A stretch of DNA of 64,000 nucleotides, from NCBI GenBank assembly GCA_002390845.1, contig DGQT01000045.1, positions 45,530 to 109,529 of the forward strand, written 5' to 3'. Shown piece by piece: positions 55,350-63,950 of this stretch. The notes under the pieces were generated by a model. The model searched no databases and was not told the origin of the DNA. It was given only the letters and a program-made list of their open reading frames with translations. Each line of letters begins with the position of its first letter. Positions within the stretch are counted from its first letter, which is position 1. The stretch is from Chitinophagaceae bacterium UBA4407. GTDB taxonomy: Bacteria; Bacteroidota; Bacteroidia; Chitinophagales; Chitinophagaceae. A program made the translations under genes and the position numbers.

Positions 55350-56879
55350 TTAATCCTCACGTTTTTCTGGTCGCATTTGCGGGAACAGCAATACGTCTTG
55401 TATGGAAGGTTGGTTTGTCATTAACATACACAACCGGTCTATGCCAATGCCAATGCCGCTTGTTGGAGGCATGCCATATTCCAGTGCACGTAAAAAATCG
55501 TAATCAATAAACATAGCTTCATCATCGCCGCGTTCCATAAGGCGAACCTGTTCTTCAAAACGTTCCCGCTGATCTATTGGATCGTTAAGCTCCGTATATG
55601 CATTGGCCAATTCTTTGCCATTGATCATCAGCTCAAAACGCTCAACCAGACCAGCTTTGCTACGATGTTTCTTGGTAAGCGGGCTCATTTCTACCGGGTA
55701 ATCGATAATAAATGTTGGTTGTATGTATGTGTGCTCGGATGTAGAACTGAACAGTTCATCAATTAGTTTGCCTTTACCCATTCCCGCTTCAGTTTTAATG
55801 TGCAATTGTTTGCAGAGATTACGTAATTGATCTTCATTCATTTCACTTACATCAATACCGGTATTTTCTTTAATGGCATCAAGTATAGAAATCCTTTTAT
55901 AAGGTGCTTTGAAATTTATTAGTTTGTCGCCAACCTGTAAGTCGGTAGTGCCATTCAAGGCAACAGCGATGCTCTCAAATAGCTGCTCTGTTATTTCCAT
56001 CATCCAGAAATAATCTTTATAAGCAGTATACCATTCCAGCACGGTGAATTCCGGATTATGTGTACGATCCATTCCTTCGTTGCGAAAGTTGCGGCTAAAC
56101 TCGTATACCCAATCAAATCCACCAACGATCAACCGTTTTAAATACAGTTCGTTTGCGATGCGCAGGTACAATGGCATATCCAAGGCATTGTGATGCGTAA
56201 TAAAGGGCCTTGCCGCAGCACCACCGGGTATGGGTTGCAATACAGGTGTATCTACCTCCAAAGCGCCACGTTCGTTCAGAAACTGTCGGATTGTATTCAT
56301 CATCGTTGTGCGCTTAACAAATGTGTCTCTTACAGATGGATTCACAATAAGGTCTGCATAACGCTGGCGGTAGCGGAATTCAGGATCTGTTACTTCATCA
56401 TATACATTTCCCGCATCATCGCGCTTTACAACTGGTAGAGGTTTCAGCGATTTGGTGAGTAGCGTAAAACTTTGTGCATGAACTGAAGTTTCGCCTGTTT
56501 TTGTAATGAATACATAACCGGTGGCACCAATAATATCACCAAGATCAACAAGGTGTTTAATTACTTTATCGAACAGCGTTTTGTCTTCGCCAGGGCAAAT
56601 ATCATCCTTACGCACATATAGCTGAATAATGCCTTTTGAATCCTGTATTTTAATAAAAAAAACTTTGCCTTTATCATTCAAACTCATAATGCGGCCCGCC
56701 ACACATACACTGGCAAATTGTTCTTTTGTTTCCTCGCTAAAACCTGCTTTTATATCGGCGGAATAATGCGTTACGGGATACAATGCTGCAGGGTAAGCAT
56801 CAATGCCTAATGACTGAAGTTCTTTTAACTTGTCGCGGCGTATGATTTCCTGCTCAGATAAATGTTGACTCATACTCAT
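55350..56879 (-). CDS. lysS: Lysyl-tRNA synthetase (class II)
   Basis: 509 residues. N-terminal OB-fold (about 60-160; VAGRIMSLNDKGKVFFIKIQD) binds the anticodon; the class II core follows with motif 2 FRNEGMDRTHNPEFTVLEWY (about 265-285) and motif 3 GIGIGIDRLCMLM (about 480). ATP, lysine and tRNA-Lys are its substrates. Single gene. A repeat element lies just upstream of the start. Confidence 0.98.
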   Translation of the reverse strand: MSMSQHLSEQEIIRRDKLKELQSLGIDAYPAALYPVTHYSADIKAGFSEETKEQFASVCVAGRIMSLNDKGKVFFIKIQDSKGIIQLYVRKDDICPGEDKTLFDKVIKHLVDLGDIIGATGYVFITKTGETSVHAQSFTLLTKSLKPLPVVKRDDAGNVYDEVTDPEFRYRQRYADLIVNPSVRDTFVKRTTMMNTIRQFLNERGALEVDTPVLQPIPGGAAARPFITHHNALDMPLYLRIANELYLKRLIVGGFDWVYEFSRNFRNEGMDRTHNPEFTVLEWYTAYKDYFWMMEITEQLFESIAVALNGTTDLQVGDKLINFKAPYKRISILDAIKENTGIDVSEMNEDQLRNLCKQLHIKTEAGMGKGKLIDELFSSTSEHTYIQPTFIIDYPVEMSPLTKKHRSKAGLVERFELMINGKELANAYTELNDPIDQRERFEEQVRLMERGDDEAMFIDYDFLRALEYGMPPTSGIGIGIDRLCMLMTNQPSIQDVLLFPQMRPEKRED

Positions 56880-56940
56880 TTTTTAAAATAGCTGCAAATA
56901 TAGGCTAACCGCCAAAAGAGTTGGAAAGAGAGAAAGGGAA

Positions 56941-57176
56941 TTATGAGCCAGGCTAATGATTTAATATGAAGCTGCTCTTGCGTCGCACACTTGTACGGTT
57001 GGATTATAAGTCAGCTTTTAACAGCCTTGAACCGTAGAGACGGGGAGACGCAAGGAACAACTGCTCTGCGTCTTTGCGCCTCTGCGGTTAATTGTATTTT
57101 GTTCAATTATAGTCCGAACGTACCAGTGTGCGACGCAACGGAAGCCCAATCAAAGAATCAAATGCCTGGTACAAAA
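56941..57176. mobile_element. Empty inverted-repeat element (236 bp) with nested GCGCCTCTGCGG hairpin
   Basis: L 56941-57001: TTATGAGCCAGGC, TATGAAGCTGCTCTTGCGTCGCACACTTGTACGG. R 57120-57176: ACCAGTGTGCGACGCAACGGAAG, AAATGCCTGGTACAAAA. The core (57029-57091) holds AACCGTAGAGACGGGGAGACGC / GCGTCTTTGCGCCTCTGCGGTTA. It lies between lysS and the CYTH gene. Confidence 0.8.
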
Positions 57177-57180
57177 TGTA

Positions 57181-57702
57181 TTAGCCTTTGTTTAAAAGCA
57201 TATCGCTGTAACTGTTCTCAATAAGGTCTTCTTCTTTAATGTTAAAGTGCTGCATTAAATCGGCGCATTGCTTTTGCAGTTCTTCAACAGTTATCTTGGG
57301 CATAAACATGTTGCTGGCTTCTATTTCAACAAAATTGCCTAAACCGGGAACTTCATCAAGGTGCACTTTTATATTGCCGAGGTAAAATATTTTCCGCTTC
57401 TTTTCAACCGTAACTTTCATGCCCAATGCTTCGGTCAACAGCGATTCCATAAGGTCTGGTTTCGGAACAGGTACTAAATAAAAATCGGATTGTTTAGGGC
57501 CTTTCTGATCATTGCGTTTGTAGAAAATCAGGTTGTTTTCAATATTACCCTGGCGCAGTTTCAAACGACCGGCTGGCACATTAAAATAAATGTCTTTTTG
57601 CAGGTCGGTACCTTTAAAGTCAGCTTTGTTTTTCAACAAAAATGCTTCCACCTTTTCGGGGTGAAAGCATTTTGCTTTAATTTCTACATTAATAAATTTC
57701 AT
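57181..57702 (-). CDS. CYTH-domain protein (class IV adenylate cyclase-like)
   Basis: 173 residues from the ATG at 57702; a TTG start at 57720 is also open but less likely. The CYTH tunnel fold is indicated by the ExExK-type start VEIKAKCF, DIYFNVPAGRLKLRQG, KVTVEKKRKIFYLGNIKVHLDEVPGLGNFVEIEAS (in blocks). These enzymes bind triphosphates with divalent metal and include thiamine triphosphatase and adenylate cyclase; which one this is cannot be told. It follows the DUF3052 gene by 18 bp, so the two form an operon. Confidence 0.85.
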   Translation of the reverse strand: MKFINVEIKAKCFHPEKVEAFLLKNKADFKGTDLQKDIYFNVPAGRLKLRQGNIENNLIFYKRNDQKGPKQSDFYLVPVPKPDLMESLLTEALGMKVTVEKKRKIFYLGNIKVHLDEVPGLGNFVEIEASNMFMPKITVEELQKQCADLMQHFNIKEEDLIENSYSDMLLNKG

Positions 57703-57720
57703 GAAAACAGCTTTCTGCAA

Positions 57721-58170
57721 TTAAACCAACTCCATCTTCTGTTTTCTTCCCGTAACAGGCTTTACTTCTTCGATAGCAACAACTTCAAATTTTTTGAAAT
57801 GTATTGCGTTCCACACATGGTCGAGTGTTACTTCATCAATACTTTCATAATCATTGTCGTTTACGATCTGCCAACTGCAATCCCTGTTAAGATCGCTGGC
57901 TATTTTACTGGTAGCCTTTGGGTAAGCGATCCACAAATGGCTTTCAGCATGCAATGCAGGGAAAACATCACGCAGTATGTTACACAACTGGTGGTGGTTT
58001 ACCGCAAAGATTAATGCAAAATCTATCTTCCTGCTCTTTAAAAGAGGAGTTAAATTTTTGGCATAAGAAAGCTTGGCAAACTGTTTTTCGATGGACGATG
58101 GAAGACCTTGAATTAACAGGTTTTTCTCATCTTTTAACTGTAACTTTTCAAACAAACTCTGTGTTGACAT
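57721..58170 (-). CDS. DUF3052-like protein
   Basis: 149 residues. Shows LFEKLQLKDEKNLLIQGLPSSIEKQFAKL (early), IDFALIFAVNHHQL, LWIAYPKATSKIASDLNRD (about 75-95). This is the pattern of DUF3052-type proteins, of unknown function. No signal peptide. First gene of a two-gene unit with the CYTH gene. Confidence 0.75.
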   Translation of the reverse strand: MSTQSLFEKLQLKDEKNLLIQGLPSSIEKQFAKLSYAKNLTPLLKSRKIDFALIFAVNHHQLCNILRDVFPALHAESHLWIAYPKATSKIASDLNRDCSWQIVNDNDYESIDEVTLDHVWNAIHFKKFEVVAIEEVKPVTGRKQKMELV

Positions 58171-58270
58171 CCTTAAATAAATTTAAGGTGAAATAATAGG
58201 AATGCAAAGCTAAGCAAATAATTGTCAGCTAAACACAAAAAGAAGATCTATTTTAAAACTGAAGTGATAT

Positions 58271-59083
58271 TTATTTTACAATAGGTTTATAATAGCTAAG
58301 CGCCTCGGGCATTAAAGCCTGAATTTTTTGTATTCTGTCTTCATCAGAAGGGTGGTCGCTAAGAAAAACAGGCGGTTTTTCTCCACCCAATTTTGCCATT
58401 CTTTGCCAAAAGGGAACAGCTTCCTGGGGATTGTACCCCGCCATTGCTGCGAAGATTAGTCCATAATGATCTGCTTCCAGTTCCTGCTTACGGCTAAAAG
58501 GCAAGAGCAATCCTACGTTTGTGCCCACACCATAGGCTGAATTAAATATGTTTTGTGTTTCGGCAGATTTGTTTGCAAGTGCTACAGAAAGGGCAACACC
58601 TCCCAATTGCTGAACAATTCCCTGGCTCATTCTTTCCCTACCATGCCCTGCAACAGCATGTGTTATTTCATGACCAAGAACTACAGCAAGGGCGGCTTCA
58701 TTTTGTGTTACAGGCAATATACCCGTATATACCACGACTTTACCACCAGGCATACACCATGCGTTTACTTCTTTACTGTCTACAAGATTAAATTCCCATT
58801 TGTAACCTTCCAATTCATTGGTTAATCCTTTCTCTTTATAATATTGAGTAATTGCAGCCGCAATCCTTGTACCTACCCTTGTAACCATTTCTGCATCCTT
58901 ATTGGCATTGCTGCTTACAACTTTGCTTGTAGATAGAAACTTTGTATACTCAGTTTTCGCCATATCTTCAACATCCGTTTCAGATACAAGAGATAATTGA
59001 CTGCGCCCGGTAATATTGTTATGGGTACAGGCTAAGCAGGTAAAAACAGCAATTGCTCCGGCAAGCATTATTTTTTTTTTCAT
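58271..59083 (-). CDS. M48 family metalloprotease lipoprotein
   Basis: 270 residues from the ATG at 59083 (the upstream in-frame ATG at 59116 precedes the signal peptide and is unlikely). Lipoprotein signal MKKKIMLAGAIAVFTCLACT with the acylated Cys near 19. Zinc site HEITH in LGHEITHAVAGHGRERM (about 140) and third ligand Glu in ELEADHYGLIFAAMAGYNP (about 200). Resembles BepA/YfgC-type proteases that clean up misassembled outer-membrane proteins; the TPR part of BepA is absent. Confidence 0.93.
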   Translation of the reverse strand: MKKKIMLAGAIAVFTCLACTHNNITGRSQLSLVSETDVEDMAKTEYTKFLSTSKVVSSNANKDAEMVTRVGTRIAAAITQYYKEKGLTNELEGYKWEFNLVDSKEVNAWCMPGGKVVVYTGILPVTQNEAALAVVLGHEITHAVAGHGRERMSQGIVQQLGGVALSVALANKSAETQNIFNSAYGVGTNVGLLLPFSRKQELEADHYGLIFAAMAGYNPQEAVPFWQRMAKLGGEKPPVFLSDHPSDEDRIQKIQALMPEALSYYKPIVK

Positions 59084-59203
59084 TATTTTTTTTTGAGAAC
59101 AGGTTTCAATATCCATACCAAATGCAGCTTGCGTTATTATTTAATTTAAAGCATGGTTTTGGCAAAAAAATAGAATAAGATATAATGGTGGGAAAGAAAT
59201 TAA

Positions 59204-59860
59204 TTAATTGTTTTTTCTTCTTTGGCGTCTGCGGTCGCGATACTTAAATATGGGTACTTTACTTTCCGTACCATTAAGTATGCGGTTAATATTTTTTTGA
59301 TGTGTAAGAATAATCATCAATGCCACACCCACGGAAAATACACGGTACAGCGTAACATCATCATTAAAAATAAAAAGGATAAAAACTGCAAATGAAACAC
59401 CGGCAAGCATAGAGCTTAGAGAAACAAACCTTGTTAAATATAAAACAAGCAGAAAAACGCCAACACAGCAAACTGCAACAAGTGGTTGAATTGCCAGTAT
59501 CATACCAAACATTGTAGCAACGCCTTTACCACCTCTGAACCCGGCCCATATCGGAAAAATATGCCCAAGTACCGCACCAAGACCAAGGCCAATCATAAGA
59601 TTGGTAAGGTATAAATCATTTTGTATTAGATGTTGCGGAAGTACAACGTAAAGAGAGGTTGCAATTACTCCTTTGATCATATCTATGATCATTACAAATG
59701 TTCCCCATTTTGCGCCAAGAACACGATATGTATTTGTTGCGCCGGCATTACCACTGCCATAATCGCGAATGTCTATTCCAAAAAATCTTCTGCTTACCCA
59801 AACTGATGTTGGAACCGAGCCTATTAAATAAGCAAGTGCTATGAGTAATAATTCATTCAT
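59204..59860 (-). CDS. plsY: Glycerol-3-phosphate acyltransferase PlsY
   Basis: 218 residues. Membrane enzyme that acylates glycerol 3-phosphate using acyl-phosphate, the first step in phospholipid synthesis. Motifs: SVPTSVWVSRRFFG, IRDYGSGNAGATNTYRVLG (motif 1, about 30-50) and GHIFPIWAGFRGGKGVATMFG (motif 2, about 100-120). Five to seven membrane spans. It ends with a basic tail RDRRRQRRKNN. Confidence 0.96.
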   Translation of the reverse strand: MNELLLIALAYLIGSVPTSVWVSRRFFGIDIRDYGSGNAGATNTYRVLGAKWGTFVMIIDMIKGVIATSLYVVLPQHLIQNDLYLTNLMIGLGLGAVLGHIFPIWAGFRGGKGVATMFGMILAIQPLVAVCCVGVFLLVLYLTRFVSLSSMLAGVSFAVFILFIFNDDVTLYRVFSVGVALMIILTHQKNINRILNGTESKVPIFKYRDRRRQRRKNN

Positions 59861-59945
59861 TGAACTTGGTTAAAGCTAAGTGAAAGGCAAATATAGGGGA
59901 CAATTTTTTTAAATAATAATCCCTTAACACGGCTTTGAGGAAAAT

Positions 59946-60764
59946 TTAATTACAAAAATGTATGCAAATCCATTTATCTCTGCTAACAGTAACGATATGT
60001 TTTAAGCCTAACCCACTGGCAGCAAATAATATATCATTTTCATCTTGGGCAAGCAAGCCACTAACTAACAAATGGCCGTTTATTGCAAGCCCCGTTTCTA
60101 GTACAGAAATAAATTGCAGAATTACGTTCTTATTAATATTTGCAAGTACTACATCAAACTGCTTAACAAGTACCGGAGCCTCGCACAATTGTAACTGAAT
60201 ATTCTTACAATTATTTTCGGCTATATTCTCTTCGGCATTATTAATACTCCACTCGTCATTGTCAACAGCTGTAATACTTAAAGCACCAAGTTTTTCAGCT
60301 AAAATTGCAAGTATACCTGTACCCGTACCAAAATCAAAAACAGATTTATTTTTAAAATTTAGCCCACGCATTTGCTGAATCATCAAGTAAGTAGTGGCAT
60401 GGTGGCCTGTGCCAAAACTCATTTTTGGAGTAATAATAATTTCGTGCTCGACATTTTTTACAGGTTCATGAAAGGCGGCCCTTATCAATGCAAAATCATC
60501 AACCATTACCGGTTCAAAGTTTTTCTCCCATTCTTCATTCCAGTTTTTTTGTTCAAGAACGCTCTTTGAAAATGTAAGCTGATGCATTGAAAATATTTTA
60601 TTAACATCGTCTTCATTAAAGGCTACTTCATCAATAAAAGCAGATAGTGAATCTTCAGATTCTTCAAAACCATCAAAACCCAGTTCACTTAGTTGTGCAA
60701 TCAATATCTCAGATTGTTCAGCAGAAACTTTATCAATTGTTAGTTGTACGTAATTACTTTTCAT
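59946..60764 (-). CDS. prmA: Ribosomal protein L11 methyltransferase
   Basis: 272 residues. Trimethylates L11 using S-adenosylmethionine. Rossmann motif I VFDFGTGTGILAILAEKLGA (about 147-166), acidic loop VDNDEWSINNAEENI, and motif IV VVLANINKNVIL (about 205). The N-terminal L11-binding domain (1-90) is present. Slightly short but complete. No partner gene on the same strand nearby except pnp upstream beyond a repeat element. Confidence 0.94.
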   Translation of the reverse strand: MKSNYVQLTIDKVSAEQSEILIAQLSELGFDGFEESEDSLSAFIDEVAFNEDDVNKIFSMHQLTFSKSVLEQKNWNEEWEKNFEPVMVDDFALIRAAFHEPVKNVEHEIIITPKMSFGTGHHATTYLMIQQMRGLNFKNKSVFDFGTGTGILAILAEKLGALSITAVDNDEWSINNAEENIAENNCKNIQLQLCEAPVLVKQFDVVLANINKNVILQFISVLETGLAINGHLLVSGLLAQDENDILFAASGLGLKHIVTVSRDKWICIHFCN

Positions 60765-60789
60765 TATATAATTTATTGCAATAATTCAG

Positions 60790-61129
60790 TTTTTTTGAGC
60801 CGTTCACTTGGTATTTCAATTGAGCTTATGTTGCGTCGCACACTTATACGTCCGGAACATTGTGGAACTGAGTAAATACAAACCGCAGCGAACAAGCTTT
60901 GTGTATCCCCGTCTCTGCTGTTCATGGCTGCTGAAAGCCGCTTCATTATCCAAAAGTACAATCACTCATGGACCATCGGTACACACAGGCACATGAAGAA
61001 CAACGGTCAGAAGGCTTTGAGCCGTAAGACCGATGTTGCCATCTTCGCTTTGCCGGTTATTGTTCCTTCAGAGGAAGTGTGCGACGCAACATAAGCTCAA
61101 TAAAGCTACTTAGCCGGGTCAAAAAAAAG
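60790..61129. mobile_element. Empty inverted-repeat element (340 bp) with nested repeats
   Basis: L 60790-60852: TTTTTTTGAGCCGTTC, AATTGAGCTTATGTTGCGTCGCACACTTATACG. R 61076-61129: GAAGTGTGCGACGCAACATAAGCTCAAT, CTTAGCCGGGTCAAAAAAAA. The inner arms match each other unusually well (ATTGAGCTTATGTTGCGTCG, inverted), which makes this the best single example of a terminal inverted repeat in the window. The core holds part of the CGTCTCTGC-type repeat (about 60877-60926). Confidence 0.85.
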
Positions 61130-61133
61130 ATAC

Positions 61134-61160
61134 AAAAAAGCCTGCGAACAACCGCAGGCC
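61134..61160 (-). terminator. Intrinsic terminator of pnp
   Basis: Minus-strand stem GCCTGCG / CGCAGGC with a GTTGTT loop, followed by TTTTTT, about 27 bp after the stop codon. Confidence 0.85.
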
Positions 61161-61186
61161 ATGAATTATGTATGTGATTTTATTAC

Positions 61187-63346
61187 TTACTGTCTGTCAT
61201 TCCTATCAGGCTGACGCTCTGCGGGCATACCTTCTGGTTTGGGCATCAATGCTTTGCGGCTTAATTTAAATTTGCCTGTTTTCTGATCTACACCAACCAA
61301 CTTTACCTTAACCATATCGCCTTCATTTAGCACGCCATCCATGCTTTCTAAACGCTTCCAGCTTATCTCGCTGATGTGCAGCAGACCTTCTTTTTTAGGA
61401 AGAAACTCTACAAACGCACCATATGGCTGAATGCTTTTTACCCTTGCTTCATACACTTCACCAACCGAAGGAACTGCAACAATGCTCTTTATCCAGTTCA
61501 GCGCTTTTTCAAGGCCTTCTTTCTGTTTGGAGAAGATGCTTACTTCGCCAAAATTGCCAACTTCTTCAAGGTTAATGGTAGTACCGGTTTCTTTCTGAAT
61601 TTCCTGTATAACCTTTCCTTGTGGCCCGATAACCGCGCCAATAAATTCTTTGTCAATAAATATTTTCTCCATGCGCGGTGCATGTGGTTTTACTTCGGGG
61701 CGGGCAGCAGGGAAGCAATTGTACATCGCATCCAGAATATGCAGGCGGCCTTTACGGGCCTGCATCAATGCTTCACGCATCAGATCCATGCTTAAGCCAT
61801 CTACTTTGATATCCATTTGTACACCGCAGATACCATCACGAGTTCCGGTAACTTTAAAGTCCATATCGCCAAGATGATCTTCATCACCGAGTATGTCTGT
61901 TAGAATTGCATATTTACCATCGCCACGGCTTATCAAACCCATGGCCACACCACTTACATGTTTTGGTAAAGGAACACCTGCATCCATTAACGCCAATGAG
62001 CCTGCGCAAACTGTAGCCATAGATGAAGAACCATTTGATTCAAGAATATCACTTACCACACGAACAGTGTACGGGTACTCATTTCCTGGCATCATTTGTT
62101 TTAAAGAACGCATAGCAAGGTTGCCATGCCCTACTTCACGGCGGCCAACACCACGCATCATTTTTACCTCGCCGGTTGAGAACGGAGGAAAGTTATAATG
62201 GAGTATAAACTTGCTGTAATCACTTACCGCAGCACTCTCTATTAATAATTCATCGAGCGGTGTACCGAGTGTAACTGTGGTTAAAGATTGTGTTTCGCCA
62301 CGGGTAAACAATGCAGAACCGTGTGGGGTTGGAAGCGGATCAACTTCCATAGCAAGGGGGCGCACCTGGTCCATTTCCCTGCCATCAAGTCTTACGCGGC
62401 TTTCGAGCATTACATTACGAACCAGTTCCCATTGCAGATCATCAAAATATTTTTTTGCTAATTTTTTCGTAGCACTTTCTACTTCTTCTCCAAGGCTTTC
62501 GATCAGTTGATCTTTAAGTGTAGAAAAAGCAAGACTGCGTTCACTTTTAGCGGTGCCGCTGGCAGATATCTCGTTAATTCTATCTGTGCAAAATGCAGCA
62601 ACTTTTGCTTTCAGTTCTTCATCCTGAACAGGTTTCTTATATTCCCGTTTTACAGGAGAACCGGCTGCGGCCCTTAATTCTGCCTGGGCTTTTATTTGTG
62701 TTCTGATGGCATCGTGTGCAATTTGTAAAACCTGTAAAAGGTCTTCCTCGCTGCACTCTTTGCTTTCGCCTTCAACCATCATCAGGTTTTTCTCGGTGGC
62801 AGCGATAAGAAAGTCCATATTAGCTTTTGCAAGTTCTGTACGGGTAGGATTTACGATGAATGCGCCATCAACTCTTGCTACACGTACTTCAGAAATAATT
62901 TCTTTGATGGGGACATCAGAAACTGCTAAAGCTGCGCTGGCTGCAAGACAAGCCAAAGCATCGGGCATTACCTCCGGATCAGATGATACGAGTGAAATCA
63001 ATACCTGTACATCGCAGAAATAATCTTCAGGAAATAAGGGACGTAAAGCTCTGTCTATAAGGCGGCTCGTTAATATTTCATAATCGTTAAGCCTGGCTTC
63101 TCTTTTAAAAAATGAGCCGGGTATGCGGCCTGCAGAAGCAAATTTTTCCTGGTAATCAACACTGAGCGGGAAAAAATCCTGTCCTTCTTTTGGTTCTGTA
63201 TTGGCGCAAACAGTAGCTAGTAAAATACAGTTTCCTTGGCGCACTGTAACAGCGCCATCGGCCTGGCGGGCAAGTTTGCCGGTTTCAATAATTACTTCTG
63301 CACCATTGGGCAAAAGGAAACTGGCCTGAAGAGGTTGTGATAACAT
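61187..63346 (-). CDS. pnp: Polynucleotide phosphorylase
   Basis: 719 residues from the ATG at 63346 (MLSQPLQASFLLPNGAE); the in-frame ATG at 63388 adds an unlikely leader. Phosphorolytic 3'-5' exoribonuclease of the RNA degradation machinery. Two RNase PH domains (about 10-145 and 325-460; FSTGEVKMMRGVGRREVGHGNLAMRSL is the second-domain active region, in blocks), then KH (FIGAVIGPQGKVIQEIQKETG, about 570) and S1 (YEARVKSIQPYGAFVEFLPKKEGLLHIS, about 640). It follows rpsO in the common rpsO-pnp order. Confidence 0.97.
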   Translation of the reverse strand: MLSQPLQASFLLPNGAEVIIETGKLARQADGAVTVRQGNCILLATVCANTEPKEGQDFFPLSVDYQEKFASAGRIPGSFFKREARLNDYEILTSRLIDRALRPLFPEDYFCDVQVLISLVSSDPEVMPDALACLAASAALAVSDVPIKEIISEVRVARVDGAFIVNPTRTELAKANMDFLIAATEKNLMMVEGESKECSEEDLLQVLQIAHDAIRTQIKAQAELRAAAGSPVKREYKKPVQDEELKAKVAAFCTDRINEISASGTAKSERSLAFSTLKDQLIESLGEEVESATKKLAKKYFDDLQWELVRNVMLESRVRLDGREMDQVRPLAMEVDPLPTPHGSALFTRGETQSLTTVTLGTPLDELLIESAAVSDYSKFILHYNFPPFSTGEVKMMRGVGRREVGHGNLAMRSLKQMMPGNEYPYTVRVVSDILESNGSSSMATVCAGSLALMDAGVPLPKHVSGVAMGLISRGDGKYAILTDILGDEDHLGDMDFKVTGTRDGICGVQMDIKVDGLSMDLMREALMQARKGRLHILDAMYNCFPAARPEVKPHAPRMEKIFIDKEFIGAVIGPQGKVIQEIQKETGTTINLEEVGNFGEVSIFSKQKEGLEKALNWIKSIVAVPSVGEVYEARVKSIQPYGAFVEFLPKKEGLLHISEISWKRLESMDGVLNEGDMVKVKLVGVDQKTGKFKLSRKALMPKPEGMPAERQPDRNDRQ

Positions 63347-63461
63347 AATTTTAGAATGAGTTTGTAGAAGAGGCAACGTGTTACGCAAGGTGGGTTAGTA
63401 AAAAACGCAGAACGTAGCCCCGAAAAAATGTGATAAATACTTTATAAACTCCTGTTTACAG

Positions 63462-63501
63462 AAAAAACGATTCCCAACCGTCTTAATCAGCAGTTGGGAA
63501 T
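63462..63501 (-). terminator. Intrinsic terminator between rpsO and pnp
   Basis: Minus-strand stem ATTCCCAAC / GTTGGGAAT followed by CGTTTTTTC. In other bacteria this gap also holds RNase III sites; here a terminator suggests partial read-through to pnp. Confidence 0.75.
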
Positions 63502-63526
63502 AGCTTATTGCATATAAATAAGTTGA

Positions 63527-63796
63527 TTATTTCCTGAGACCTAATTTCTCGATCAAAGCACGGTAACCGGTAAGGTTATGTCTTTGCATATAGGTAAGAA
63601 GGCTTTTTCGCTGACCAACCAGTTGCATTAAACCACGCTGTGAAGAATGATCTTTTTTGTTTTGCTGCAAGTGTTTGGAAATGTGGGTAATACGCTCAGT
63701 TACCATAGCAACCTGACCTTCGATTGAACCGGTTTTTTCTGCTGAACCGGCATGTGTAGCAAAAATGCTTGACTTTTTTTCTTTTGTTAACGGCAT
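63527..63796 (-). CDS. rpsO: 30S ribosomal protein S15
   Basis: 89 residues, standard length. Binds 16S rRNA and organises the platform. Diagnostic GSIEGQVAMVTERITHIS, HLQQNKKDHSSQRGLMQLVGQRKSLL in blocks and YMQRHNLTGYRALIEKLGLRK. First gene of rpsO-pnp on the minus strand. Confidence 0.98.
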   Translation of the reverse strand: MPLTKEKKSSIFATHAGSAEKTGSIEGQVAMVTERITHISKHLQQNKKDHSSQRGLMQLVGQRKSLLTYMQRHNLTGYRALIEKLGLRK

Positions 63797-63905
63797 CTCA
63801 ATTTTTTTTAAATAGCATCCCGGAATAATGTATTCCTTTTTTTAAAGTGGCGGCAAAGCTAAGAAATTATTTTAGATTAAACTAGGCGTAAAATATATTT
63901 TTTAA

Positions 63906-63928
63906 ACCACCGCCTCGCCTCTGCGGCA
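63906..63928 (+). repeat. Solitary GCGCCTCTGCGG-family fragment
   Basis: ACCGCCTCGCCTCTGCGGCAAA, a short piece of the same nested repeat seen in the cores of the elements at 48355, 56941 and 60790. Confidence 0.5.
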
Positions 63929-63950
63929 AAAAAACAGGCAATACAATTTT

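Noticed and set aside
56991..57224. Small frame with RRDGETQ...ALRLCASAV
   Set aside because: Translation of the GCGCCTCTGCGG repeat inside an empty element; similar false peptides occur at 48329 and 60773.
1154..61129. Integron-like cassette array (genes between palindromic sites)
   Set aside because: The end motifs read GTTGCG...CGCAAC from outside in, the reverse of attC (RYYYAAC...GTTRRRY), genes point both ways, and no tyrosine integrase is in the window.
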